Of a DNA stretch of 48,308 bases, positions 1-7,489 are shown one piece after another (position 1 is the stretch's first letter; the number at the start of each line of letters is the position of its first letter). A model generated the notes under the pieces. It ran no database searches, was not told the DNA's origin, and worked only from the letters and a program-made list of their open reading frames with translations. This DNA comes from Clostridiaceae bacterium (GTDB lineage: Bacteria > Bacillota > Clostridia > Lachnospirales > Lachnospiraceae), in the NCBI GenBank assembly GCA_902362865.1, contig CABIYE010000026.1, forward strand, positions 1 to 48,308, in the 5' to 3' direction. A program made the translations under genes and the position numbers.

Positions 1-7
1 CTGCCAT
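1..7 (-). CDS. Start of a gene that leaves the window
   Basis: An ATG on the minus strand (positions 7 to 5) sits 8 bases after AAGGAG (complement of 15-20), so a gene reading leftwards begins here. Only two codons are visible and no function can be given. A TATAAT-like box (complement near 35) lies upstream, so the gene probably has its own promoter inside the scar left by the truncated MATE gene. Confidence 0.5.
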
Positions 8-60
8 TTTGTTCACTCCTTATTCTCTAGATTATATCTCAAATCCTTGAGAATGGGGTG

Positions 61-294
61 TCAACTTTTTTTATACCACATCAGACCTAATCCTACAACC
101 ACTTGCCCCAGTGGAAACACAATCGAAATCGCACCCATTTGACTTTCTCCCAGTCCTCCTACAAAGTAGGCATCTACCAAATTATACAGGGCGTTAATCA
201 ACATACCGATCATAATCGGAATACCAAGTGCCATAAGTGCTTTGGGAACAGGTGCGCTCCCCAAGAGTTCCATTTTGTTGTTACGTTCTTTCAT
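61..294 (-). pseudogene. N-terminal fragment of a MATE-family efflux pump
   Basis: Seventy-seven codons remain of a normally ~450-residue multidrug/Na+ antiporter. Residues ~14-71 carry the conserved start of a MATE protein: short amphipathic N-terminus, first membrane helix with INALYNLVDAYFVGGLG, and the start of helix 2. After GLGLM the frame runs into WYKKS and a stop, and the next gene's promoter follows at once, which points to a deletion of about 80% of the gene. The ribosome site and divergent operator region toward the PadR gene are intact. This pairing suggests the PadR protein once repressed this pump. Confidence 0.85.
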
Positions 295-361
295 TGAAAT
301 GCTCCTTTCATACTGATAGTATAAATTATTGTGCTATAATTTATAGCAAAATCGCACAGCA

Positions 362-393
362 ATTATACTACTATAAATTATAGTAACTGTCAA
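362..393 (-). promoter_or_regulatory. Promoter of the truncated MATE gene
   Basis: On the minus strand a perfect TTGACA (complement of 388-393) is followed after 17 bases by TAGTAT (complement of 365-370), with TATAAT overlapping at 362-367. The palindrome at 369-385 fills the spacer, so a bound repressor would block polymerase. Confidence 0.65.
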
Positions 394-437
394 CAGGATT
401 ATTACTATAATTTATAGTACTCTGTTGATTTTTTCGC

Positions 438-466
438 TTGACACTCTCAACGAAATAAATTAGTAT
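438..466 (+). promoter_or_regulatory. Promoter of the padR-like gene
   Basis: TTGACA at 438-443, 17-base spacer, TAGTAT at 461-466. The -10 element lies inside the fourth palindrome (461-477), so the gene is probably autorepressed. Confidence 0.65.
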
Positions 467-506
467 AAATTACAGTAGTATAAAGGCACTCATAAAGGGA
501 GAAATT

Positions 507-1037
507 ATGGCAACAATAGATTTGATCGTGTTGGGAATGTTAAAAAAAGAATCGTTAAGCGCTTACGATATACAGAAATTAGTTGAATACCGCAATATAT
601 CAAGATGGGTAAAAATCAGCACCCCCTCTATTTACAAAAAAGTTATTCAACTGGAAGAAAAGGGTCTTATCAAAGGTGTAACAGTTAAGGAAGGAAAAAT
701 GCCTGAAAAGGCGGTGTATTCTTTAACGGAAGCTGGAGAACGGCAATTTGAAAAACTTATGATGGAAATTTCCTGTAAACCAATCAGCATCTTTCTGGAT
801 TTTAATGCTGTCATTGTCAATCTGGACAGCCTCCCAATAGAAAAACAGAAGTCCTGTTTATCCAATATTGAAGAAAATGTAAAAATTCTGAAATCATACT
901 TAGATGAGAATATCCTTGCCAAAGAGAATATTCCAGAAATACCAGAAACAGGGATGGCCGTATTGCAGCAGCAGTTAATACTGGCCCAGGCAATCGAAAC
1001 ATGGATTTGTTCAGTGAAAGCGAGATTGGAAAATTAA
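507..1037 (+). CDS. PadR-family transcriptional regulator
   Basis: This 176-residue protein has an N-terminal PadR winged helix (residues ~5-80: LGMLKKESLSAYDIQKLVE, then recognition helix STPSIYKKVIQLEEKGLI and wing to VYSLTEAGER). A C-terminal helical dimerisation region (~85-175) follows, as in Vir-type PadR proteins. Such regulators are ligand-released repressors that usually control a neighbouring efflux pump. AGGGAGAAATT precedes the ATG. The gene is divergent from a MATE remnant and shares a palindrome-rich control region with it. The target pump is now broken, so the regulator may be a survivor with no local target except itself. Confidence 0.88.
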   Translation: MATIDLIVLGMLKKESLSAYDIQKLVEYRNISRWVKISTPSIYKKVIQLEEKGLIKGVTVKEGKMPEKAVYSLTEAGERQFEKLMMEISCKPISIFLDFNAVIVNLDSLPIEKQKSCLSNIEENVKILKSYLDENILAKENIPEIPETGMAVLQQQLILAQAIETWICSVKARLEN

Positions 1038-1044
1038 TAAAAAT

Positions 1045-1088
1045 ATCCCAGGGTAGCAGCTCACATTGCTCCCCTGGGATGTTCTTTT
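1045..1088. terminator. Intrinsic terminator after padR, possibly bidirectional
   Basis: ATCCCAGGG (from ~1047) pairs with CCCTGGGAT (1072-1080), with an inner AGCA/TGCT stem, followed by GTTCTTTT on the plus strand and an A/T-rich run ending in T5 on the minus strand. It can stop both the PadR transcript and minus-strand transcripts from the winged-helix remnants. Confidence 0.75.
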
Positions 1089-1277
1089 ACACCACAAACC
1101 GATACCCACTCCCAACCACCGTTTCTATGTACCCATCTCCGATCTTCCTTCTAAGCGAACACATTATGCTCGCCACTGCTGCCCCGCAATGTTCTAAGGT
1201 TTTGTTTCCAAGCAGTTCAGTATATACGATAAAATCCCCCGGAACAGTTTCTCTTCGTACTGTTTCGGGAGATCTCT
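1087..1277 (-). pseudogene. Winged-helix (OmpR-type) C-terminal remnant, copy 1
   Basis: Read from the stop TAA at 1089-1087 upstream, the frame encodes EHCGAAVASIMCSLRRKIG followed by DGYIETVVGSGYRFVV. This is the recognition helix and C-terminal hairpin of an OmpR/PhoB DNA-binding domain, closely like the receiver-less proteins at 1939 and 7490. No start codon or N-terminal half is present. The upstream portion (to ~1277) keeps an open frame but diverges from the family. It appears to be a decayed tandem copy. Confidence 0.7.
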
Positions 1278-1446
1278 TTATCCCACAAACTTATACCCGC
1301 TCCCCACTACAGTCTCTATATACCCATCTCCGATCTTCCGCCTGATCTGGCTTATTACATTCGTCACCGCCGCCCCGCAATGCTCTGGAGGTGCTTTCCA
1401 TACTTCTTCGTAGATCATGGATTGTGAGAGAACCCAGGATGGATAT
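1278..1446 (-). pseudogene. Winged-helix (OmpR-type) C-terminal remnant, copy 2
   Basis: The frame ending at TAA 1280-1278 encodes YPSWVLSQSMIYEEVWK, then EHCGAAVTNVISQIRRKIG and a C-terminal VVGSGYKFVG. This is the second half of the same receiver-less winged-helix family. A TGA lies in frame just upstream at 1449-1447, directly after the stop of the secreted-protein gene, so the N-terminal half is missing. With copy 1 and the genes at 1939 and 7490 it shows repeated duplication of this module. Confidence 0.75.
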
Positions 1447-1450
1447 CAAA

Positions 1451-1873
1451 CTAATCATTTATATACAAATCATCTAATTCATTTATTGACGTATGGTCAG
1501 AAAAAAACAACGTAATAGAGAAATAATATTCCTGTCCTGTCGTTTTATCTACACACTCAACGTTAAGCGTATCTGTAAGTTCCTCCCCCGGTTTAGAATA
1601 ATCAAAAGATGATAAATGTTTGTTGCTAATTTTACCATTTTCTGCGAAAACACTATAACTAAAATCATCAACTGCCGATACAACATAACAGGTCACTTTT
1701 TCAGATTGCCCGGTTTCCAAAGAGGTTTTATCCACTACCACCTGAAAAGGCAGTGATTCAAATTCACTTATAACGCTTTCATTTGATGTCTCATTAGAAT
1801 GCACTTGCGAAACACTGGAGATATGGAAAATACCCATATAACAAATCATAAGTATAATAAATATTTTTCCCAT
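1451..1873 (-). CDS. Small secreted protein of unknown function
   Basis: This 140-residue product has a clear hydrophobic signal sequence (residues ~3-22), then a ~115-residue acidic mature part with alternating polar/hydrophobic strands (LPFQVVVDKTSLETGQSEKV and ITLFFSDHT near the end) suggestive of a single Ig-like beta-sandwich. No family was recognised. GGGAGGG stands 9 bases before ATG. Its first bases (ATGGGAAAAATA) and leader resemble the start of the neighbouring receiver-less winged-helix genes, and a winged-helix C-terminus lies just downstream. The gene may therefore occupy the middle of a former third copy. The position at the end of an ABC/two-component operon suggests an envelope role, but this is inference. 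Confidence 0.6.
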   Translation of the reverse strand: MGKIFIILMICYMGIFHISSVSQVHSNETSNESVISEFESLPFQVVVDKTSLETGQSEKVTCYVVSAVDDFSYSVFAENGKISNKHLSSFDYSKPGEELTDTLNVECVDKTTGQEYYFSITLFFSDHTSINELDDLYIND

Positions 1874-1938
1874 GCAATATTCCCTCCCATATTTTTCTCT
1901 AAATTAGCTCCCACAGTCATATTTCTCGATTTTCTATT

Positions 1939-2331
1939 CTACTGCTCGAACTTATAGCCGCTGCCAATCACCGTCTTAATATATCCTTCTCCTAACTTCC
2001 TTCTGATCTGGCTTATCACATTTGCCACAGCCGCCCCACAATGCTCCGGGTTCTCTTTCCAGACTTCTTCATAAATTTGCTCTTTGGAAAACACCCATCC
2101 CGGATGTTGAATCAGATAAGCCAATGTGAAAAACTCATGATGCGTCAGTGATACCTCCTCTCCATTTTTGTAAACAGTCTGCTCCTTCATGTGAACTACC
2201 AAACCAGAAAAAGTAAGAACATTTGAAGCATAAGATGGTTCTAAGGAATGTTCCACTGCTGGCTCATCCCTTAAAACATCCATAATCTTTTGTATCATAT
2301 GCTCTTCTGAATCAGAAAAAGTTACAACCAT
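1939..2331 (-). CDS. Receiver-less OmpR-type winged-helix protein (operon 1 end)
   Basis: Residues ~45-130 form a complete OmpR/PhoB DNA-binding domain (VSLTHHEFFTLAYLI, then IYEEVWKENPEHCGAAVANV, IRRKLG and a final GSGYKFEQ). The N-terminus (VVTFSDSEEHMIQKIMDVL) resembles only the first strand and helix of a receiver domain, with no phospho-acceptor Asp. It follows the permease gene in a two-component/ABC operon; the same arrangement recurs at 7490. The expected start, with GGAGTG before it, is ATG at 2342, but that frame reads ATG GGA AAA TAA. One A appears to be missing compared with the family start MGKI, so translation must begin at the in-frame ATG 2331 or the gene is damaged. Confidence 0.65.
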   Translation of the reverse strand: MVVTFSDSEEHMIQKIMDVLRDEPAVEHSLEPSYASNVLTFSGLVVHMKEQTVYKNGEEVSLTHHEFFTLAYLIQHPGWVFSKEQIYEEVWKENPEHCGAAVANVISQIRRKLGEGYIKTVIGSGYKFEQ

Positions 2332-2375
2332 TATTTTCCCATGCCATCACTCCATCATTTCCTGTCCAAAGCATA

Positions 2376-4577
2376 TTATCCTACACTGTCATTTCTTAAA
2401 GCATCTACCATGCTGCAATTCATCATCCGTTTTCCGCCAATATAATAAGCCAGGGCAACAAATCCGAAAATAGCCAGAATAAATATTACAATCGGCACAA
2501 TCGGAACCTTCACCAAAAATTCCATCGGATTCAGATAGCTTGCAGTTATCATAAAACCAACAGACAATACTGTGAGCGGCAAAGTAATCAGTAATGGACG
2601 GCCGGCAATAACCAATGCTTCAATGCAGAACATTTTCCGCATACTTTCTGGCGTCATACCAACGGACATATACTGTGCAAATTCCCTCTTTCTCTGACGC
2701 AGAAACCCCAATGTATTAGAGAATACATTTGCAATTCCAATGACAGCAAGCAAAGCACAGAACGCTCCCAAAATCAGCATGGCGCCTTTCTGCATATTCT
2801 CGTCTGATACTTTTTCCTGGATACGGTTTTCACTTTCTACCGTAAATTCACGGCCGATAACCTGTACGATATCTTTCTCTAATGCATTTAATTCCGTAAG
2901 CGTTATTCCGTCCTCGGCAAGTACCCGGATGTAGGTATCTGCCTCTGGATTTCCAATCTGTCCGGCGATTTTTTTCCACATAGACAGGGGAATGAACTGC
3001 ACCAGCGTATAGTTCGCATACTCTTCCCTTAAAACCGGACTTTCCTGTGTAAACCCAAGCACTGGAAGTTCTACTGAATTTTCTCCCTGCCCGGCGTTCT
3101 GTAAGACGATTGTACTCTGCTCCTCTTTGATAAAGGGAACATATTCTTTGTATCGGAAATTGCTGTTTACACTGTCCCAGATACGGTTCAGTACAACACT
3201 TCCGGCACCTTCTGACGTTATGCCAATCTGCTCACAATACGCTTTAAAACCTGCATCATCCATAATCACAATAGGAGCCTTTACCAAATAGGAACCATCT
3301 CCCACAGTTACGGAACTGCCTGCCACTGCTCCCAGACCGCCCAGTGTATTCACTTCCTCACTGATATACGTTTCTGGAATGAAGCATACTGCCTCAGCTT
3401 TCTGATACACAATGCTGCTCTTTACTCCCTGTAATTCGTTGATTTCTTCCGCCTGCTCTATATTCTCTATTCCTGTGTCTTTCACTGTTACCATCACATC
3501 CCACGCGTCCTGATATCTTTCAAAATAGGTATGGTTTGTGCTGATACCAGAAAGGGTAAAAAAGCACAGCATAACGGTAAATCCCAGGAATGAAAGGGTC
3601 AAAGACAGTGTGGATGTGCGAAGTGCTTTCTTCTGTGCTTTCAATGCATTACCGGCCAGTTCACCTTCCACTCCAAACAGCAAGGAGAGGATACGGGAAT
3701 GTTTTTTCTTTTTCAGCCGCAGTTCACCTGTATTTCGTATCGCCTCAAGCGGCGTCAGTCCGCTTAACTTCTTCGCTGGCAGCCATGCAGAAATAAATAC
3801 AGTCAGTACGGATACCAGAATGGTAATCACAAATATCAGAGGATGGTACTTGAAAACTGCTTCATGCCGTCCGACCACATCTGCCGCCAATAAATTAATT
3901 GCTTGAATCACTCCAAAGCTAAGAGCAATCCCAATGATGCTCCCAACCAGTATCGGCACTGCACAAAGTGCTGCTGCCTCCTGCATCAGACAGGTGCGGA
4001 TCTGTCCCGGTGTAGCCCCAATACTGGAAAAAATCCCAAACTGATGAATCCTCGCATTCATGGTCACCGCAAAAGAATTGTGGATAATCAGAATCAATGC
4101 CAGAGACATGATCATCAGTATCATCAGATAAAATGCCATCAGAAGCGGTGGTTCTGCATCCTGCGGATCGTGGATCAGATATCTGGATAGCAGCAGTTCA
4201 TGATAGGATGCCGCATTTGCATCTAACCCGAGTTTCTTTGTGATGAGCGGCATATCCCGGTAAATGGTTCTGGTATTTTGAAAATACACATCTACCACTA
4301 TTTCCGGTTCTTCCGATAGTTCTTCATTGACTGATGCGCTCTCCACGTTTGCAAAATTCTGTATCATGGCCAGATCATCTTCATCAATCTTACCTGTGAT
4401 ACGCCCCTGCCAGCCGCCTTCTTCTAAAACAATCTGTTCCACATCATAGTTCCAGAAATTGAAAAAAAGGCTGCACAGTAAAGACAAAAACAGCGCCGAG
4501 ATGAATGCAGCAACCATGATAGATATACTGGAAGCGCGGTTCTGTTTAATAAAACTTGCCGAGTAATCTTTCCACAT
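2376..4577 (-). CDS. FtsX-like ABC transporter permease (operon 1)
   Basis: This 733-residue membrane protein has two FtsX-type modules. There is an N-terminal helix (~20-40), an extracytoplasmic segment to ~145, three helices to ~265, then a second anchor helix near 315-340 (LTLSFLGFTVMLCFFTLSGI). A large ~240-residue extracellular domain and three C-terminal helices (~580-725) follow. FSSIGATPGQI and YMSVGMTPESM mark the conserved cytoplasmic loops. Such permeases work with a MacB/LolD-type ATPase in antimicrobial-peptide removal or signalling rather than classical transport. The ATPase gene ends 5 bases before the start. Substrate unknown. Confidence 0.85.
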   Translation of the reverse strand: MWKDYSASFIKQNRASSISIMVAAFISALFLSLLCSLFFNFWNYDVEQIVLEEGGWQGRITGKIDEDDLAMIQNFANVESASVNEELSEEPEIVVDVYFQNTRTIYRDMPLITKKLGLDANAASYHELLLSRYLIHDPQDAEPPLLMAFYLMILMIMSLALILIIHNSFAVTMNARIHQFGIFSSIGATPGQIRTCLMQEAAALCAVPILVGSIIGIALSFGVIQAINLLAADVVGRHEAVFKYHPLIFVITILVSVLTVFISAWLPAKKLSGLTPLEAIRNTGELRLKKKKHSRILSLLFGVEGELAGNALKAQKKALRTSTLSLTLSFLGFTVMLCFFTLSGISTNHTYFERYQDAWDVMVTVKDTGIENIEQAEEINELQGVKSSIVYQKAEAVCFIPETYISEEVNTLGGLGAVAGSSVTVGDGSYLVKAPIVIMDDAGFKAYCEQIGITSEGAGSVVLNRIWDSVNSNFRYKEYVPFIKEEQSTIVLQNAGQGENSVELPVLGFTQESPVLREEYANYTLVQFIPLSMWKKIAGQIGNPEADTYIRVLAEDGITLTELNALEKDIVQVIGREFTVESENRIQEKVSDENMQKGAMLILGAFCALLAVIGIANVFSNTLGFLRQRKREFAQYMSVGMTPESMRKMFCIEALVIAGRPLLITLPLTVLSVGFMITASYLNPMEFLVKVPIVPIVIFILAIFGFVALAYYIGGKRMMNCSMVDALRNDSVG

Positions 4578-4582
4578 TTTGC

Positions 4583-5263
4583 TTACCCCCGTTTCTGATC
4601 ACTGATAATGCGCCCGTCCTCTATTGTTACAATACGGTCTGCTTCCAGCGCGATCTTTTCATCATGAGTAATCAGCAGAATTGTCTGGTTCAAATTGCGG
4701 TTAGACAATTTCAGCATATCAATGATTTCCTTTGAGTTTTTCTGATCCAGATTCCCAGTCGGCTCATCAGCGAGTAAAAGAGCTGGCCGGTAGATCAAAG
4801 ACCTTGCTATGGCTGCCCGCTGCTGTTGTCCGCCGGATAGCTGGTTTGGAAGAAAGTCCAGCTTATCAGCAATGCCCAATGTGTTTATGACCTGCTCGAA
4901 ATACTCCTGGTTCGGTTTCCTTTTGTCCAGAGAAAGCGGCATGAGGATATTCTTCCGAACGGTAAGCGTAGGAATCAGATTATAAAACTGATAGACCAGC
5001 CCCACTTTCCTTCTCCGGAAAATAGCCGACTGTGTCCGGTTCATGGTAGAAATATCTGTTCCTTCCACTACAACTTTTCCTTCTGTCGGCTGATCCACAC
5101 TTCCAAGAATATGCAAAAGCGTAGATTTTCCTGAACCAGATGCGCCTACAATAGCAACAAACTCTCCTTTCTCCACAGACAAATCAATCCTGTCTAAAGC
5201 CGTAACCTGATTATTGCCCGAACCATATACTTTTCGGACCCCTTCGCATTTTAATATTTCCAT
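4583..5263 (-). CDS. ABC transporter ATP-binding protein, MacB/BceA type (operon 1)
   Basis: At 226 residues this is a stand-alone nucleotide-binding subunit. Walker A is GASGSGKS (~residues 39-46), the Q-loop VYQFYNLIP, the signature LSGGQQQR (~143-150), Walker B LLLADEP, and the H-loop THDE. This LolD/MacB/BceA class pairs with FtsX-type permeases such as the one directly downstream. A promoter with a response-regulator box lies in the gap after the kinase gene, so the ABC genes can be induced separately from the two-component genes. Confidence 0.9.
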   Translation of the reverse strand: MEILKCEGVRKVYGSGNNQVTALDRIDLSVEKGEFVAIVGASGSGKSTLLHILGSVDQPTEGKVVVEGTDISTMNRTQSAIFRRRKVGLVYQFYNLIPTLTVRKNILMPLSLDKRKPNQEYFEQVINTLGIADKLDFLPNQLSGGQQQRAAIARSLIYRPALLLADEPTGNLDQKNSKEIIDMLKLSNRNLNQTILLITHDEKIALEADRIVTIEDGRIISDQKRG

Positions 5264-5310
5264 GACGTCCTCTCCTTCTTGTTATAGGCTGGCATTCACT
5301 GCCACTCAAA

Positions 5311-5383
5311 AAAAATGCTTTGCATTTTCCTCGTTGACTTGCACAGCATACTTCTGTATGCAGAGCATCCTCCTTACAAGTCA
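5311..5383 (-). promoter_or_regulatory. Structured leader of the operon 1 ABC genes, possible attenuator
   Basis: Between the predicted transcription start (~5378) and the ATPase gene the minus-strand RNA can form GCATAC-N4-GTATGC (5346-5363). It can then form AAAATGC-AAA-GCATTTT (5328-5312), which runs directly into further U residues. The second hairpin looks like a weak intrinsic terminator placed about 50 bases before the gene. Regulatory action is inferred. Confidence 0.35.
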
Positions 5384-5384
5384 T

Positions 5385-5416
5385 ATTATAACAAAGGAAA
5401 GTGACATCTCAGTGAC
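5385..5416 (-). promoter_or_regulatory. ABC promoter of operon 1 with response-regulator box
   Basis: TATAAT (complement of 5385-5390) has no good -35. Instead two GTGA(C) repeats exactly 11 bp apart (5401-5404 and 5412-5415) cover the -35 position and overlap the end of the kinase gene. OmpR-family regulators bind such 11-bp direct repeats and activate from the -35 region. Confidence 0.5.
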
Positions 5417-6596
5417 TGTACACCCTTATTTCAAAACACGCTCCGCCTTCTGGCAGATTCCGGGCAGTGATATTGCCGTTTTGCAGCTCAAAAATAGAAT
5501 GCGCCAGGGACAATCCGATCCCTATTCCATTTCCGGCAGCACCTTTCCCCCGATAAAACCGCTCAAAAAGGTGTGGTATATCTTCTGCCTGAAAACCCTC
5601 TCCATCATCCCATATCAAGATCTCCGCATAAAGCGGATTGCTGGAATAATCACAATGTATCGTTCCTCCATGCTTAGAATGCTCCATGCAATTTTTCATC
5701 AGATTCATAAGGGCTTCCATTATCCACTCCATGTCTCCATAGATTTCAATGCACCCATGATCTGGAATATCCACAGAAACATTCTCTTTCAACAGTAGAT
5801 CATTCAGGTTCTCCGCTGCAAGGTTCAAAGCAGTATAGATGTCCACCTGTGAAAATTCCATATGTAAAGTCCCAGCGTCAATCTTAGAAAGCGTCAACAA
5901 TGATTCTTCTAATCTGTTCAACCGATCCAACTGTCTCTCGATCTGTTCTCCATAAATATTCGGTGTTGTATTCTTCATAAGCTGCAAAGAAAGAAAGGCG
6001 GAAGTAATCGGTGTCTTTAATTGATGGGCTATATTTGCCAGATTATCTGCAAAATTCACTTTTGCCTGCACCGCTGCCTCCCTTGTCTGATACAGAGATG
6101 TAACTGTCTTATATATTTCATCCTGGAGATGGGAAAATTCATCTTCTTTCACCTGTATGACTGTTCCGGCAGCACCAACATTGACCTGCTCCAAATAACT
6201 CGTCAGTTCCTCTATTCTCATTCGATTACGTTTATTCATACGCCATACAGTAAGCAGAAATCCACAGATCACCAGAAATATTAAAATTACAGAAGGAATG
6301 AAAAAGTTCCACGGAACACCTTCGCAGAATTCATTATTTCGATATCCATACTGCTTCAGGAACTGATTTCCTTTCACTTCCTGCTCTGCCAGCGTATGAT
6401 ATTGTTTCAACGCAGAAAGCACCTGCTCCTCTCCTTCCGGATGGTTTTCTATGATAATCTCACAAAATTGGGACACATGCTCAAAGGCAGTCTGCCGGTA
6501 TTCATACTGCCAGAAAACTGTTATACCAATGATACTGACAACGCACACCAGCACCGGAATCAAAACCGTTAGTCTTTGTTTCCTTATCTCTGTCAT
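5409..6596 (-). CDS. Sensor histidine kinase (operon 1)
   Basis: This 395-residue kinase has transmembrane helices at ~8-28 and ~98-118 enclosing a ~70-residue extracellular loop, a linker, then the dimerisation/phosphotransfer helix with IAHQLKTPIT (phospho-accepting His near residue 190). The HATPase domain contains MKNCMEHS, DDGEGF and GIGIGLSLAHSI. It starts in an ATGA overlap with the response-regulator stop (6596-6593), so the pair is translationally coupled. The context with an FtsX-type ABC transporter points to a peptide-antibiotic or envelope-stress sensor; the signal is unknown. Confidence 0.9.
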   Translation of the reverse strand: MTEIRKQRLTVLIPVLVCVVSIIGITVFWQYEYRQTAFEHVSQFCEIIIENHPEGEEQVLSALKQYHTLAEQEVKGNQFLKQYGYRNNEFCEGVPWNFFIPSVILIFLVICGFLLTVWRMNKRNRMRIEELTSYLEQVNVGAAGTVIQVKEDEFSHLQDEIYKTVTSLYQTREAAVQAKVNFADNLANIAHQLKTPITSAFLSLQLMKNTTPNIYGEQIERQLDRLNRLEESLLTLSKIDAGTLHMEFSQVDIYTALNLAAENLNDLLLKENVSVDIPDHGCIEIYGDMEWIMEALMNLMKNCMEHSKHGGTIHCDYSSNPLYAEILIWDDGEGFQAEDIPHLFERFYRGKGAAGNGIGIGLSLAHSIFELQNGNITARNLPEGGACFEIRVYSH

Positions 6597-7267
6597 ATGC
6601 TCTCCTCCAGTCGATACCCAAAACTGCGTATGGTTTTCAGGCAGGTTGGATTGTGTAATTTCTCCCGCAGGCGCTTCATTGTCACGGTCAATGTATTGTC
6701 ATTCACATAATTTCCGTTACTGTCCCACACCTGTTCCAATAGCTGTCTTCTGGTTACCGTTTTCCCTTTGTTCTTCATCAGCAGAAGGAGCAACTGATAT
6801 TCCGGCTGACTCAACAGAATTTCTTCCTGTTCCCAAAAAACAGACATTTTATCTGTGTCAAGCGAAAGATGATCGCAGAAAAGCCGGGTTTCCTTTGTTT
6901 GCCCACTCCGGCGCAGCAATGCCAGAATACGGGAATACAACACTTCCAACTCAAACGGTTTTACCACATAATCATCCGCTCCATCCTGAAATCCCTGAAC
7001 AATATCTGCTGTTTCCCCCCGAACCGTTAAATAAAGAATCGGAAGCTGATTTCCCCATAAGCGGCGAATCCATTTACACAATTCATCCCCATTTCCATCC
7101 GGCATATTCCGATCCAACAAAAGGAGGTCTGGACATTTTCTCAGCAATGCTTGTTTCGCATCAGCGATACTATAAAATAAATGTACTTCCATCTGCCGGA
7201 TTTGCAGATATGTTTTTACATTCTCCGCAATATCCCGATCATCCTCAACATAATATATGGTGGTCAT
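6593..7267 (-). CDS. OmpR-family response regulator (operon 1)
   Basis: The 224-residue product has a receiver domain (YYVEDD acidic pocket, phospho-Asp in LLLLDRNMPDG, TVRGE, conserved Lys in DDYVVKPFE) and a C-terminal winged helix ending TIRSFGYRLEE. The start chosen is ATG 7267, preceded by AAGGAG at 7 bases; an upstream in-frame ATG at 7297 lacks a site. First gene of the operon, coupled to the kinase. It is predicted to bind the 11-bp GTGA repeats at 5401-5415. Confidence 0.92.
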   Translation of the reverse strand: MTTIYYVEDDRDIAENVKTYLQIRQMEVHLFYSIADAKQALLRKCPDLLLLDRNMPDGNGDELCKWIRRLWGNQLPILYLTVRGETADIVQGFQDGADDYVVKPFELEVLYSRILALLRRSGQTKETRLFCDHLSLDTDKMSVFWEQEEILLSQPEYQLLLLLMKNKGKTVTRRQLLEQVWDSNGNYVNDNTLTVTMKRLREKLHNPTCLKTIRSFGYRLEESI

Positions 7268-7307
7268 TGATTTTCTCCTTATTGCGTGTATTTTCAACGC
7301 ACACTGG

Positions 7308-7325
7308 TATACCCGAAGGGTATTT
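7308..7325 (-). repeat. Short UUCG hairpin in the leader of operon 1, repeated at 27665
   Basis: ATACCC and GGGTAT arms enclose a loop that reads UUC/UUCG on the minus-strand RNA. The identical 18-base sequence occurs at 27665-27682. Here it lies in the 5' untranslated part of the response-regulator mRNA. Confidence 0.5.
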
Positions 7326-7388
7326 CCCCCTTAATAGCTTTTCTTCCATTCGACTTGATTTATCTCAAGCAAACATTCTGGTTCTTTT

Positions 7389-7417
7389 ATTTTACCTCTA
7401 AAAGCTGGTTATCTCAA
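7389..7417 (-). promoter_or_regulatory. Promoter of two-component/ABC operon 1
   Basis: TTGAGA (complement of 7412-7417), 17-base spacer, TAAAAT (complement of 7389-7394). The same layout and surrounding bases occur at 12945-12973 in front of operon 2, which supports the call. Confidence 0.7.
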
Positions 7418-7440
7418 CTCTCTAATCATTAACACAACAC

Positions 7441-7483
7441 TAGAGCCGATAGTCGCATCTGTTTCCAAATGCCTGCTATCGGC
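7441..7483 (-). ncRNA. Conserved GNRA-capped hairpin upstream of operon 1
   Basis: On the minus strand GAGCCGATAG pairs with CTATCGGCTC around an inner CATTTG-GAAA-CAGATG stem-loop. A homologous element stands at 12998-13040 in the same position before operon 2, with base changes that keep pairing (U-G to C-G, G-C to G-U). There is no U-run, so a plain terminator is unlikely, although it does lie directly after the winged-helix gene at 7490. Function unknown. Confidence 0.45.
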
Positions 7484-7489
7484 TCACAA

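Larger units (their letters stand above)
332..477. promoter_or_regulatory. Cluster of four PadR-type palindromic operators
   Basis: Four 17-bp near-palindromes built on ACTATAA-TTATAGT occur at 332-348, 369-385, 403-419 and 461-477 (the last imperfect). A half site lies near 318-328. They cover both divergent promoters between the MATE fragment and the PadR gene. Spacing and symmetry fit binding of a dimeric winged-helix PadR regulator. The assignment to PadR is inferred from position. Confidence 0.7.

Noticed and set aside
6451..7401. Long plus-strand open frame (316 codons) opposite the operon 1 response regulator
   Set aside because: It lies antisense to a well-supported receiver/winged-helix gene and kinase start, has no ribosome site and encodes no recognisable domain.
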